Source of the DNA: Flavobacteriaceae bacterium
GTDB taxonomy: Bacteria > Bacteroidota > Bacteroidia > Flavobacteriales > Flavobacteriaceae
Direction: 5' to 3'
Length of the DNA stretch: 64,000 nt
NCBI GenBank assembly: GCA_028284745.1
Contig: JANQRC010000048.1
Coordinates: forward strand, 1 to 64,000
Of the stretch, positions 15,484 through 23,678 are shown piece after piece. How positions within the stretch are numbered: position 1 is the stretch's first letter; each line of letters begins with the position of its first letter. The position numbers were made by a program, and so were the translations under genes. The notes beneath the pieces were generated by a model. The model was given only the letters and a program-made list of their open reading frames with translations. It did not search any database and was not told where the DNA came from.

Positions 15484-16731
15484 CTATAATTTTAAAATTT
15501 CTTTCTGCAGCAATTCAAAGCTTTTATGCACTGCTTTCTTGATGACCTTATCGCGATGATTGCCAAAGTTGAATTTTTCCACAATAATGGTCGAAGGTGT
15601 TGCGATGGCGATATAGACTGTGCCCAAGTCGGCATCTGAGTCGCCTTTGCTTGGGCCAGCATTGCCTGTGGTGGCAATCACAAAATCTGAACTCATGAGT
15701 TTTTGGGCGTTCTCAGCCATAGCTTTGGCTACTTGTTCACTTACTACAGAGTGCGCATCGACCAGTTCTTTATCTACTTTTAAGATCGATGCTTTCAGTT
15801 CTGTTGAATAGCTGACCACACTTCCTCTGAAGTAGACAGAAACACCGGGCATTGCCGTGATACTCTGAGCGATGGCACCGCCTGTGCAGCTTTCGGCCGT
15901 TGCCAAAGTAAGCCCACGTTCTTTGAGCATTTCTCCCACGATGTACTCTATGGTATGGTCATTCTCATAGCCGTAAATGATGTCACCGATCAGGGGCTCT
16001 AATGCTTGTATCTGCTTTTCTACCTCATCCTCGATCATCTTCTTGTCCATTCCCTTTGCGGAAAGTCGCAATCTCACCTTTCCCAGATTAGGCAAATAGG
16101 CTAGCTTGATGAAGGGAGGAAGGCTGTCTTCCCATTCTTCGATGATCTGCGCAATGGCACTTTCGCCTAGACCATAGGTCAAGATGGTCTTGTGCAGAAT
16201 GTACGGCGTCTTGAAGCGTTTTTGCAATCTTGGCATGACCTCATGTTGCATCAAGGCCCTCATTTCATAGGGAACGCCGGGCATGGACACAAAAACAGTG
16301 CTGTTACGCTCTAGCCACATGCCCGGCGCCGTACCAAAACGATTCATCAGCACCGTTGCCCTTGAAGGAACGAGTGCTTGCCTCCTGTTCAGGTCTGAGA
16401 TAGGTGTGCTTATATACTTTCGAAACAAGTACTCGACATTCTCCAGCACTTTTTCATCCTTTACCAATTCATCTTGAAAGTAATCGGCAATGGTATGCTT
16501 GGTAATATCATCTTTGGTAGGCCCTAGCCCGCCAGTGATCAGAATCACATCTACCCTGCTTTCAGCATCTGCAAATGCTTGAAGGATGTGATCACGCTGA
16601 TCCTGTACTGAAGTGACCTGGTAGACCTCTATACCAATTTTATTGAGCTGTTTGGCTATAAAGGCAGAGTTCGTGTCAATGACTTGCCCGATGAGGATCT
16701 CATCGCCTATGGTAATGATCTCTGCTTTCAT
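15484..16731 (-). CDS. cinA: CinA-family competence/damage-inducible protein (NMN deamidase type)
   Basis: A 415-aa two-domain protein. The N-terminal molybdopterin-binding-like (COG1058) domain begins MKAEIITIGDEILIGQVIDT and includes LITGGLGPTKDD. The C-terminal PncC domain, from about residue 250, has LATAESCTGGAIAQ and ATTGNAGPSKGD and hydrolyses nicotinamide mononucleotide in pyridine-nucleotide recycling. Length is typical. It is last in a minus-strand run exonuclease-FAH-HPt-cinA, with 4 bases between the HPt stop and its start. The name cinA comes from competence work in other phyla; the deamidase role is family knowledge. Confidence 0.94.
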   Translation of the reverse strand: MKAEIITIGDEILIGQVIDTNSAFIAKQLNKIGIEVYQVTSVQDQRDHILQAFADAESRVDVILITGGLGPTKDDITKHTIADYFQDELVKDEKVLENVEYLFRKYISTPISDLNRRQALVPSRATVLMNRFGTAPGMWLERNSTVFVSMPGVPYEMRALMQHEVMPRLQKRFKTPYILHKTILTYGLGESAIAQIIEEWEDSLPPFIKLAYLPNLGKVRLRLSAKGMDKKMIEDEVEKQIQALEPLIGDIIYGYENDHTIEYIVGEMLKERGLTLATAESCTGGAIAQSITAMPGVSVYFRGSVVSYSTELKASILKVDKELVDAHSVVSEQVAKAMAENAQKLMSSDFVIATTGNAGPSKGDSDADLGTVYIAIATPSTIIVEKFNFGNHRDKVIKKAVHKSFELLQKEILKL

Positions 16732-16735
16732 GATG

Positions 16736-17074
16736 CTATGAAAAGTCCTCTTCGAGTTCTCTTAGTAGTTGGTTGATCAGTGGCAAAGATGCGTCATACA
16801 GTTGTTTTATGCCCTCGAAGCCTTCCCCATTCTTTGCCTTCTTGTTGAGTTCTGACACAAGCTGGTAGGCCTTATTGGCCCCCACAAGGTCTAAATTTGG
16901 CTTGATCTTGTGTGATGCCTGGTAAACTTCAGTGATGTTCTCTTCGGAAAAACCTTTGGCAAGCCAATCTAGGTCTTGCGGGATCTCTTCTAGAAAAGCA
17001 GCCATGATGTCTTTTGCAAAATCGTGATCACCTCCTGAAAGCTCGTATATCTTATCCAAACTGTATGACTTCAT
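16736..17074 (-). CDS. HPt (histidine phosphotransfer) domain protein
   Basis: A 112-aa single-domain four-helix protein. ASHKIKPNLDLVGANKAYQL contains the phospho-accepting His (about residue 55) in the HKIK context of HPt domains. It would relay phosphate between a hybrid histidine kinase and a response regulator. No kinase is adjacent, so the partner lies elsewhere. It sits between the FAH-family gene and cinA with 4-12 base gaps and is probably co-transcribed with them. Confidence 0.85.
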   Translation of the reverse strand: MKSYSLDKIYELSGGDHDFAKDIMAAFLEEIPQDLDWLAKGFSEENITEVYQASHKIKPNLDLVGANKAYQLVSELNKKAKNGEGFEGIKQLYDASLPLINQLLRELEEDFS

Positions 17075-17086
17075 CGCGAGGGAAAA

Positions 17087-17698
17087 CTATTTAATTTTTA
17101 TCGAAAAGGCCTCCTCATTTTCGATATGGCCCACCAGAACATCGTTGGCAATCACCTTGCCAACTCCTGCCGGAGTCCCTGTAAAGATAATGTCTCCGAT
17201 CTTTAAAGTGAAATATTTTGAGACATATTCTATAAGCTCATCGATCTTCCAGAGCATCATACTGGTGTTTCCTGCCTGAACCTGTTCGCCATTTCTTTCA
17301 AGGGAAAAGCCAATATCATCCACACTTGGAAACTGTGCCTTTGAAAACCATTTGCCAATCACAGCTGCACCATCAAAGGCCTTGGCCTTTTCCCAAGGCA
17401 ATCCCTTTTCTTTACAACGTGCTTGTACATCTCGTGCCGTGAAGTCAATACCAAGACCTATCTCGTCATAGTATTTGTGTGCAAATTTCTTGTCGATATG
17501 TTTACCAATGCGGTCGATCTTCACCAAGACCTCAACTTCGTGATGCACATCATCTGAGAAGTCTGGAATAAAGAAGGGTTGCTTCTTGAGCAGGATCGAT
17601 GTGTCTGGCTTGAGGAACACCACGGGCTCATCTGGCCGCTCATTTTGCAGCTCTTCAATGTGTTTGGCGTAGTTTCTACCGATACAGATCAACTTCAT
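17087..17698 (-). CDS. Fumarylacetoacetate hydrolase (FAH) family protein
   Basis: A 203-aa protein of the short FAH family, starting MKLICIGRNYAKHIEELQNE. Metal-binding acidic residues are visible in HHEVEVLVKID, and IIFTGTPAGVG near residue 170 is the family signature. Members act on acylpyruvates, oxaloacetate or related 1,3-dicarbonyl acids; the exact substrate cannot be told from sequence. The gene starts 1 base after the stop of the exonuclease gene, suggesting translational coupling. Confidence 0.92.
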   Translation of the reverse strand: MKLICIGRNYAKHIEELQNERPDEPVVFLKPDTSILLKKQPFFIPDFSDDVHHEVEVLVKIDRIGKHIDKKFAHKYYDEIGLGIDFTARDVQARCKEKGLPWEKAKAFDGAAVIGKWFSKAQFPSVDDIGFSLERNGEQVQAGNTSMMLWKIDELIEYVSKYFTLKIGDIIFTGTPAGVGKVIANDVLVGHIENEEAFSIKIK

Positions 17699-17699
17699 G

Positions 17700-18479
17700 C
17701 TAGCCTAATTTGCTGTTCAGGCTACGCAGGCGAATGGCCGTAAGCACCTTTTTGGTGTATAATGGGAAATCTGCATTCTGTATCCAACCAAAATAGCCGG
17801 GTTCTTGCTCGAGCACATCCAGCACTTTTTTCCCTTTGTGCTTTCCGAAGGAAAAAACCTCTACACCATCTTTGTCATAGATGATGAATCCTGCAAAGTC
17901 TGCACTTCGCTTGCGGGTAGTGAACTCGCTTAGCTTCTTTACATCATTTTCAAGCACATCGTATCGGTCTAACTGACCCAACAACACCTCGTAGGTAGCT
18001 TTTGCATCGGCTTCAGCACTGTGAGCATCGTCCAAACTCTTATTGCAATAGAATTCGTAGGCAGCCCCAAGCGTACGTTTTTCCATTTTGTGGAAAATGG
18101 TCTGTACGTCTACAGAGACACGGTTCTTCATATCGAAATCGACCCCTGCTCTAAGCAACTCTTCGGCCAACAGCGGAATGTCGAAACGATCTGAATTATA
18201 CCCACCAAGGTCCGAATCTTTGATCATCCCATGCACTTCTTTGGAAAGTTCTTTAAAAGTAGGCTCGTTGGCTACTTTTTCGTTAGTAATACCATGAATG
18301 GCAGAAACTTCTGCCGGAATGGGCACCTCAGGGTTGACTAGCCAGGTCTTACCTTCTTTGTTACCGTTAGGAAAGACCTTCAATATCGATATCTCGACAA
18401 TGCGATCTCTAGCAATGTTTGTGCCCGTGGTCTCTAGGTCAAAGAAACAAATGGGTCGTTTGAGTTGTAATTCGGCCAT
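17700..18479 (-). CDS. 3'-5' exonuclease, DNA polymerase III epsilon type
   Basis: A 259-aa DEDD exonuclease. ICFFDLETTGTNIARDRIVE holds the first Asp-Glu pair, LGGYNSDRFDIPLLAEELLR the second Asp, and DAHSAEADAKATYEVLL the final His and Asp. The C-terminal ~60 residues (ADFAGFIIYDKDGVEVFSFG, then KHKGKKVLDVL) form the extra domain common in Bacteroidota homologues. It may proofread or act in repair. It is the first gene of the exonuclease-FAH-HPt-cinA run and has a -7 box directly before the start. Confidence 0.92.
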   Translation of the reverse strand: MAELQLKRPICFFDLETTGTNIARDRIVEISILKVFPNGNKEGKTWLVNPEVPIPAEVSAIHGITNEKVANEPTFKELSKEVHGMIKDSDLGGYNSDRFDIPLLAEELLRAGVDFDMKNRVSVDVQTIFHKMEKRTLGAAYEFYCNKSLDDAHSAEADAKATYEVLLGQLDRYDVLENDVKKLSEFTTRKRSADFAGFIIYDKDGVEVFSFGKHKGKKVLDVLEQEPGYFGWIQNADFPLYTKKVLTAIRLRSLNSKLG

Positions 18480-18483
18480 GTAG

Positions 18484-18491
18484 CAAATTTA
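18484..18491 (-). promoter_or_regulatory. -7 box before the exonuclease operon
   Basis: The minus strand reads TAAATTTG (exact TAnnTTTG) five bases before the ATG at 18479, which predicts a leaderless or nearly leaderless transcript. The nearest TTTG upstream is 25 bases away, longer than usual. Confidence 0.5.
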
Positions 18492-18540
18492 GGCCTTAAA
18501 GATAGTGATAGTAAGGCAAAGGGATAATGTTACCCGGACG

Positions 18541-19869
18541 TTAAATTTCTCTATTCTCGTCCCAAGCTTCAAGATGATCAGCAACACGCTGCACGAACAT
18601 GCCTCCTAGCGCGCCGTTCACCACACGATGGTCGTAGCTATGTGACAAGAACATTTTCATACGAATACCGATAAAGTCGCCTTCGGCTGTTTCTATCACT
18701 GCTGGCACTTTTCGGATGGCGCCCAACGCTAGAATCCCCACTTGAGGTTGGTTGATGATCGGCGTTCCCATAATACTTCCGAAGGAGCCTACATTGGTCA
18801 CCGTGTATGTGCCGTCTTGGACATCGTCTGGTCTCAATTGGTTGTTGCGTGCCCTACTTGCCAAATCATTGACTGCTTTTGCCATTCCGACCAAATTCAA
18901 ACGGTCAGCATTCTTTATGACAGGCACGATAAGATTCCCATCGGCAAGGGCTGTAGCCATACCAAGGTTGATAGTTCGCTTCTTGACAATGGTATCACCA
19001 TCTACTTGGATGTTCATCATGGGATAGTCTTTCAAAGCCTTTGCAATGGCTTCCATGAAGATAGGCGTAAAGGTGAGTTTTTCGCCTTCGCGCGCTTCGA
19101 AAGTATCTTTATGTTTCTTGCGCCAATTCCAGATCTTAGTGACATCTGCCTCGACAAAAGATTGCACATGTGCCGAAATTTGCTTGCTCTCGACCATGTG
19201 GTGGGCGATCAACTTGCCCATACGTGTCATTTCGATGACCTCATCACCGCCGTTCACCGAAACTGGAACTACTTTTGCAATGGGTTTCTTCTCTTGCTTG
19301 GCCGCAGGAACTTCTGGAGATCCAACCTTAGGCGCAGGCGTGAATCGAGAAGAACGGCCTTTTAAATAGCTGAGAATATCGTTCTTAGTAACGCGTCCTT
19401 CATTGCCGGTGCCTGTGATGGCTTCTAATTCGTCAAAAGAAATGCCCTCTTCTTTTGCGATATTCTTTACCAATGGCGAATAAAACCGTTCGGAGGTCGA
19501 AAAATCTGCCGTCGACGATGAGGCAGTCTCTTTAGCTGTTTCAACGGTCTGCTCGATCTCTCCTGCTGCTGCTTGCACCGCATCCCCAACGGCAACTTCT
19601 TCAGTGCCATTTGCTGAAGCAGCATCGCCATCAGTTTCAATAATGGCAAGCACTTGCCCTATTTGCACCACATCATCAACTTCGAAGAGCTTCTCTAACA
19701 AAACTCCCTCTACCTCACTAGGCACCTCGGAATCTACCTTATCTGTGGCAATCTCAACGATAGGGTCGTCCATCTCTATGGTCTCCCCTACATCTTTTAG
19801 CCATGCGGTTATGGTTGCTTCTGCAACGCTTTCGCCCATCTTAGGTAGCTTCACTTCAAATTTTGCCAT
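18541..19869 (-). CDS. 2-oxo acid dehydrogenase complex E2 (dihydrolipoamide acyltransferase)
   Basis: A 442-aa E2 core subunit. Parts in order: lipoyl domain (residues 1-80; the lipoyl Lys is in EIATDKVDSEVPSE), an Ala/Glu-rich linker, the peripheral-subunit-binding domain (about 130-170; YSPLVKNIAKEEGIS), a second linker, and the catalytic acyltransferase domain ending in SHSYDHRVVNGALGG, which holds the active-site His and Asp. Whether it serves the branched-chain, 2-oxoglutarate or pyruvate complex is not clear; such single-gene E2s in Bacteroidota usually belong to a branched-chain complex. No E1 or E3 gene is adjacent. A -7 box lies 38 bases upstream. Confidence 0.9.
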   Translation of the reverse strand: MAKFEVKLPKMGESVAEATITAWLKDVGETIEMDDPIVEIATDKVDSEVPSEVEGVLLEKLFEVDDVVQIGQVLAIIETDGDAASANGTEEVAVGDAVQAAAGEIEQTVETAKETASSSTADFSTSERFYSPLVKNIAKEEGISFDELEAITGTGNEGRVTKNDILSYLKGRSSRFTPAPKVGSPEVPAAKQEKKPIAKVVPVSVNGGDEVIEMTRMGKLIAHHMVESKQISAHVQSFVEADVTKIWNWRKKHKDTFEAREGEKLTFTPIFMEAIAKALKDYPMMNIQVDGDTIVKKRTINLGMATALADGNLIVPVIKNADRLNLVGMAKAVNDLASRARNNQLRPDDVQDGTYTVTNVGSFGSIMGTPIINQPQVGILALGAIRKVPAVIETAEGDFIGIRMKMFLSHSYDHRVVNGALGGMFVQRVADHLEAWDENREI

Positions 19870-19906
19870 ATCAACAAAAAAAGGGTGTTGGTTTTCTTTT
19901 GAATTG

Positions 19907-19914
19907 CAAAAATA
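19907..19914 (-). promoter_or_regulatory. -7 box of the E2 gene promoter
   Basis: The minus strand reads TATTTTTG, an exact TAnnTTTG, 38 bases before the start at 19869. No obvious -33 partner. Confidence 0.45.
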
Positions 19915-19940
19915 TCAAAAAATGAGGTTTATTCTTGATT

Positions 19941-21080
19941 TTATTTCAAAAATATTACTTCGCCTCTACTGTTGGAAGCATCGCTTCCGAGTATAAAATT
20001 ACAACCTTTTGGCCATATGCGGTAGGTAAAACCTTTGTTTGCCAGCTTTTGCATGCCTTCTACAATGGTTTGAAAAGTAAATGCCTCAGCATCTACGACC
20101 ACAAGACCTGTACTTTTTGAAACTACCAAAGCATCGAAGTCTGACAGGTGATCCACAGGTGCTCTCAACAGTTGACCCAGTTGTTTTACGTGTTGTGGAT
20201 CATCGCCTAGATAGATGACCTGTTCAGGCAACTCTCGAGGTGAAATGTTGTGACGAAGTTTTCGCTTTGCGAATTGTCCGATTCCAATTTTCATGAATAG
20301 ATCGAAAAACACGTTTCTACTAAAATACTTATCGTAGAAAAGGTCCATCCCTTCTTTGAAACGCCTTAAGTACTCTTGGTCTTTAGCGGTGCTTTCTCCT
20401 TTGTAATGAATCGTGGTCACCTGCGGGAAGTAATAATTTTTATATCCTTTCTGCTGAACAGTGTACGAAAGGTCGATGTCCTCACCAAACATAAAATAGC
20501 ACTCGTCAAAACCACCAACCTCTTGATAGACGCTCTTTTTCATGAACATGAATGCCCCCACTAAAATATCGACCTCACTTATTTCATCTTTATCAAGATG
20601 CAAGGCATAGTACTTCCCGAACAAGCGCTTAGAGATCTTGTATAGCCCTAAAAACCTGGTGAATGAGACCCATGGGGTCGGCAATCCTCGCTTACTTTCG
20701 GGCAGAAAGCTTCCAGTACCGTCAATTAGCTTTACGCCGACAATACCCATATCCTTTGCCTCATCGACAAATCGCAGCAGTTTCACAAACGTATCTTCAG
20801 CAACGACCGTATCTGGATTTAGAATGCATATGTATTCTCCCTTGGCATGCCCAACGCCTATATTATTTCCTTTTGGGAAACCTTGATTTTCCTGATTTTC
20901 GATAAGTCTCACCTGTGGAAACCGTTGTTTCACCACGGCAATGCTATCATCAGGTGATGCATTGTCTACCACGATGATCTCAGCATCTATGTTCTCTGTA
21001 GCTGCCATTACACTTTGCAGGCAAAGCTCTAAAAAATAGCGGACGTTGTAGTTTAGAATGACGACCGAGAGTTGCATCAA
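19941..21080 (-). CDS. Family 2 glycosyltransferase
   Basis: A 379-aa protein with a GT-A fold glycosyltransferase domain in the first ~250 residues: [43 protein letters not shown] (the DXD-like metal site) and [18 protein letters not shown] (catalytic-base region). The last ~130 residues are outside the conserved domain and contain no membrane segment. It probably transfers a sugar to cell-wall or surface polysaccharide (rhamnosyl-type relatives are common). The start overlaps the recR stop by 4 bases, so the two are translationally coupled. Confidence 0.9.
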   Translation of the reverse strand: MMQLSVVILNYNVRYFLELCLQSVMAATENIDAEIIVVDNASPDDSIAVVKQRFPQVRLIENQENQGFPKGNNIGVGHAKGEYICILNPDTVVAEDTFVKLLRFVDEAKDMGIVGVKLIDGTGSFLPESKRGLPTPWVSFTRFLGLYKISKRLFGKYYALHLDKDEISEVDILVGAFMFMKKSVYQEVGGFDECYFMFGEDIDLSYTVQQKGYKNYYFPQVTTIHYKGESTAKDQEYLRRFKEGMDLFYDKYFSRNVFFDLFMKIGIGQFAKRKLRHNISPRELPEQVIYLGDDPQHVKQLGQLLRAPVDHLSDFDALVVSKSTGLVVVDAEAFTFQTIVEGMQKLANKGFTYRIWPKGCNFILGSDASNSRGEVIFLK

Positions 21081-21697
21081 GAACTTTTCAGGGAGTTTTC
21101 AAAAGGTACGCGATTGAGAATGCTGCGACCCAGGGTAATTTCATCTGCATACTCTAACTCATCGCCAACAGAAATACCGCGGGCAATGGTAGAGGTCTTT
21201 ACATCAAGACCTTCTAGTTGCTTAAAGATATAGAAGTTTGTTGTATCGCCTTCGATCGTTGGGCTCAACGCAAAAATGACTTCGTTTACCTCGTCTTGCT
21301 TCACTTTTGCCACCAATCGGGCAATGGTTAGATCGTGTGGGCCAACGCCATCTATGGGCGAGATCTTACCTCCCAGCACATGATACAGGCCGCGATACTG
21401 TGCTGTACTTTCTATGGCCATGACATCGCGTATATCCTCGACCACACAGACCAATCCTTTATCTCGCTTCGGGTTTGTACATATCCCACAGATCTCCAGA
21501 TCCGAAATATTGTGGCAATTCTTGCAGTATTTGATCTCTTGTCGCAACGCCAATAAAGCACCTGAAAGGCTTTCGGTCTGCTGTTTGGGTTGGCGAAGTA
21601 AGTGCAACACCAATCGCAAAGCGGTTCGTTTGCCTATGCCTGGAAGCTGAGAAACTTCGTGCACAGCATTTTCTAATAATCGCGACGAGAGATCCAT
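21077..21697 (-). CDS. recR: Recombination mediator RecR
   Basis: A 206-aa DNA repair protein that works with RecO/RecF to load RecA on gapped DNA. From the ATG at 21697: helix-hairpin-helix [21 protein letters not shown]4 zinc finger ([16 protein letters not shown]), Toprim domain ([12 protein letters not shown]) and the C-terminal [21 protein letters not shown] longer frame adds 16 residues upstream, but a perfect -7 box lies between the two starts, so the shorter start is preferred. It precedes a glycosyltransferase with a 4-base overlap and is divergent from the sodium symporter. Confidence 0.96.
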   Translation of the reverse strand: MDLSSRLLENAVHEVSQLPGIGKRTALRLVLHLLRQPKQQTESLSGALLALRQEIKYCKNCHNISDLEICGICTNPKRDKGLVCVVEDIRDVMAIESTAQYRGLYHVLGGKISPIDGVGPHDLTIARLVAKVKQDEVNEVIFALSPTIEGDTTNFYIFKQLEGLDVKTSTIARGISVGDELEYADEITLGRSILNRVPFENSLKSS

Positions 21698-21703
21698 GGA
21701 TGG

Positions 21704-21711
21704 CAAAGATA
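21704..21711 (-). promoter_or_regulatory. -7 box of the recR promoter
   Basis: The minus strand reads TATCTTTG, an exact TAnnTTTG, only 6 bases from the preferred recR ATG. This predicts a leaderless transcript and decides the start. Confidence 0.55.
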
Positions 21712-21760
21712 AATCTTTTGACAATGTTTCATCCTGAACACTCAAAGCTTTCCCTTTTCA

Positions 21761-21768
21761 TATATTTG
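21761..21768 (+). promoter_or_regulatory. -7 box of the sodium symporter promoter
   Basis: TATATTTG at 21761-21768 is an exact TAnnTTTG, 6 bases before the preferred ATG at 21775. It is downstream of the alternative start at 21700, arguing against that longer start. Confidence 0.55.
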
Positions 21769-21774
21769 ACACCT

Positions 21775-23214
21775 ATGAAACCATTACACATCCTCTTTTT
21801 GATTGCTGCCTATTTTGGCATATTGATGTTGATCTCTCATTTTACTGGCAAAAAAGGCTCCAACGAAGATTTCTTCAAAGCCAGTAAACGATCCCCTTGG
21901 TATTTAGTGGCTTTTGGGATGATCGGTGCCTCGCTGAGTGGTGTCACTTTCATATCTGTACCAGGTTGGGTAGAAGCTTCAAAATTTGGCTATTTTCAAG
22001 TAGTATTAGGGTATACTATTGGGTATGCAGTGATCGGTACGGTACTGCTTCCGTTGTATTATAGGTTGAATTTGACTTCGATCTACACCTATCTCGAGGA
22101 GCGTTTCGGAGACCATTCCTACAAAACAGGAGCTTCTTTCTTTTTGATCAGTAGAGTTGTTGGTGCAAGTTTTCGCCTATATTTAGTTGCCAACGTGCTA
22201 CAATTATTGGTCTTTGATGAAATGGGAGTTCCTTTTTGGGCAACAGTTACCTTGACCATCTTGTTGATATGGCTGTATACATTTCGTGCTGGCATCAAGA
22301 CCATTGTTTGGACCGACACACTACAAACGCTGTTTATGCTTATTGCAGTGGGCGTTGCCATCTACTATGTGAGCATCGAACTGGACCTTTCTGCAACAGA
22401 TCTATTCGGTTTCATTGCTGAGAGCGACCTGTCTCAGATGTTCTTCTTTGACGATTGGAGATCGGGCAATCACTTCGTGAAGCAATTCATTTCGGGAGCT
22501 TTCATTGCTATTGTGATGACAGGCTTGGATCAAGATATGATGCAAAAGAATCTTACTTGCCGAACACTTAAGGATGCTCAGAAGAACATGTTCTGGTTCA
22601 CCATCGTGCTTACTATTGTGAATTTCGTGTTCTTGGCACTTGGACTTCTGTTGACAGTCTACGCTTCGCAAAATGGTATTGATGCTAGCAAGGATGACCT
22701 TTTCCCGACAATTGCCACCAAGGTTGGTCTAGGATATGGCATCGCCATCTTCTTTTTGCTTGGGCTCATTGCAGCTGCTTATTCTAGCGCCGACAGTGCT
22801 TTGACCTCCTTGACCACTTCCTTCAGCATCGATATCCTAGATATCGAAAAGAAGTACGACAAGCCCAAACAAGTACGCATCAGAAAGAATGTGCATGTGC
22901 TTATCTCTGTCGTACTCGTACTTGTCATCATCATTTTCAAATACATCATTGCCGATGAAAGTGTGATCGCCAAGCTGTTTGTATTTGCAGGATACACCTA
23001 CGGGCCTTTGCTTGGGCTCTATGCCTTTGGACTCTTTAGCAGCTGGAAAGTGAAAGACAAACTGGTTCCGCTAGTTGCCATAGCCTCCCCTATCCTCGCT
23101 TATTTGACAAGTGCTGTTTGCAAAGAGAAGTTTGGTTTCGACTTCGGTTTCTTCATCCTGATACTCAATGGCTTCTTGACGTATGCAGGCCTAATACTGA
23201 TCCGTAGCAAGTAG
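21775..23214 (+). CDS. Sodium:solute symporter (SSS family)
   Basis: A 479-aa membrane protein of the SSS family (LeuT-like fold, about 13 membrane segments). Motifs include ASLSGVTFISVPGWVEASKF near residue 60, the RAGIKTIVWTDTLQTLFML segment near residue 180, GLDQDMMQKNLTCRTLKDAQ near residue 255 and AYSSADSALTSLTTSFSIDI near residue 335, the last being the SSS signature around the sodium site. Substrate cannot be told from sequence. The ATG at 21775 was chosen because the -7 box lies between it and the upstream in-frame ATG at 21700, and because it removes a non-hydrophobic extension. Its 3' end overlaps the convergent CoA-binding gene by 24 bases. Confidence 0.93.
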   Translation: MKPLHILFLIAAYFGILMLISHFTGKKGSNEDFFKASKRSPWYLVAFGMIGASLSGVTFISVPGWVEASKFGYFQVVLGYTIGYAVIGTVLLPLYYRLNLTSIYTYLEERFGDHSYKTGASFFLISRVVGASFRLYLVANVLQLLVFDEMGVPFWATVTLTILLIWLYTFRAGIKTIVWTDTLQTLFMLIAVGVAIYYVSIELDLSATDLFGFIAESDLSQMFFFDDWRSGNHFVKQFISGAFIAIVMTGLDQDMMQKNLTCRTLKDAQKNMFWFTIVLTIVNFVFLALGLLLTVYASQNGIDASKDDLFPTIATKVGLGYGIAIFFLLGLIAAAYSSADSALTSLTTSFSIDILDIEKKYDKPKQVRIRKNVHVLISVVLVLVIIIFKYIIADESVIAKLFVFAGYTYGPLLGLYAFGLFSSWKVKDKLVPLVAIASPILAYLTSAVCKEKFGFDFGFFILILNGFLTYAGLILIRSK

Positions 23215-23553
23215 TACAAGCGTGCAAGCCACTTCTATCTGAATGTTATTCTCTCGAAGTATTTGATAGAATTCTGGATTCTCGGTACCGGGGTTAAAAA
23301 TAACGCGCTTCGGCTTAAGCGATATGATATAATCATAGTACTGCTCTTGTCGCTTCGGGTTTAGGTAGAGGGTCACGGTATCTATACCATCGTACGAGAT
23401 CAGCTCGGTATCGATGTTTACGCCCGATACGTTACCGGGCTTCAAACCAAAGGCCAGCGTATCTTGCTGATTGTCGACCAACCGCCTGATCGCCATGTTA
23501 GAATAGCGATATGAATTTGTAGAGGCGCCAAGCACCAAGGTTCTCTTATTCAC
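23191..23553 (-). CDS. CoA-binding domain protein (Rossmann fold)
   Basis: A 120-aa protein from a GTG start at 23553. KRTLVLGASTNSYRYSNMAI is the glycine-rich nucleotide/CoA-binding loop, and VIFNPGTENPEFYQILREN is the second conserved segment of the small CoA_binding_2 family. The function is unknown; such proteins are related to the N-terminal part of succinyl-CoA synthetase alpha. The open frame extends upstream to an ATG at 23646, but those 31 extra residues are unlike the family. A near-consensus -7 box (TATCTTTA) lies just upstream of the GTG. Convergent overlap of 24 bases with the symporter gene. Confidence 0.78.
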   Translation of the reverse strand: MNKRTLVLGASTNSYRYSNMAIRRLVDNQQDTLAFGLKPGNVSGVNIDTELISYDGIDTVTLYLNPKRQEQYYDYIISLKPKRVIFNPGTENPEFYQILRENNIQIEVACTLVLLATDQY

Positions 23554-23678
23554 TGTTAAAATCTTGTTAATGGATGTTAAAGATAGTAACACACCTTGAA
23601 TGCTGTCGTCTATTTGGCATGAAACTTTCACAAGACGGAGTTTCATTCATCTGATCAAAAAACAAACCTCCAACCAAA

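Noticed and set aside
18742-19365. 207-aa + strand open frame inside the E2 gene
   Set aside because: Antisense to the acyltransferase catalytic domain; its length is explained by the codon bias of the real gene.
21700-21774. Longer start of the sodium symporter
   Set aside because: It would begin before the predicted promoter and adds a non-hydrophobic stretch before the first membrane helix.
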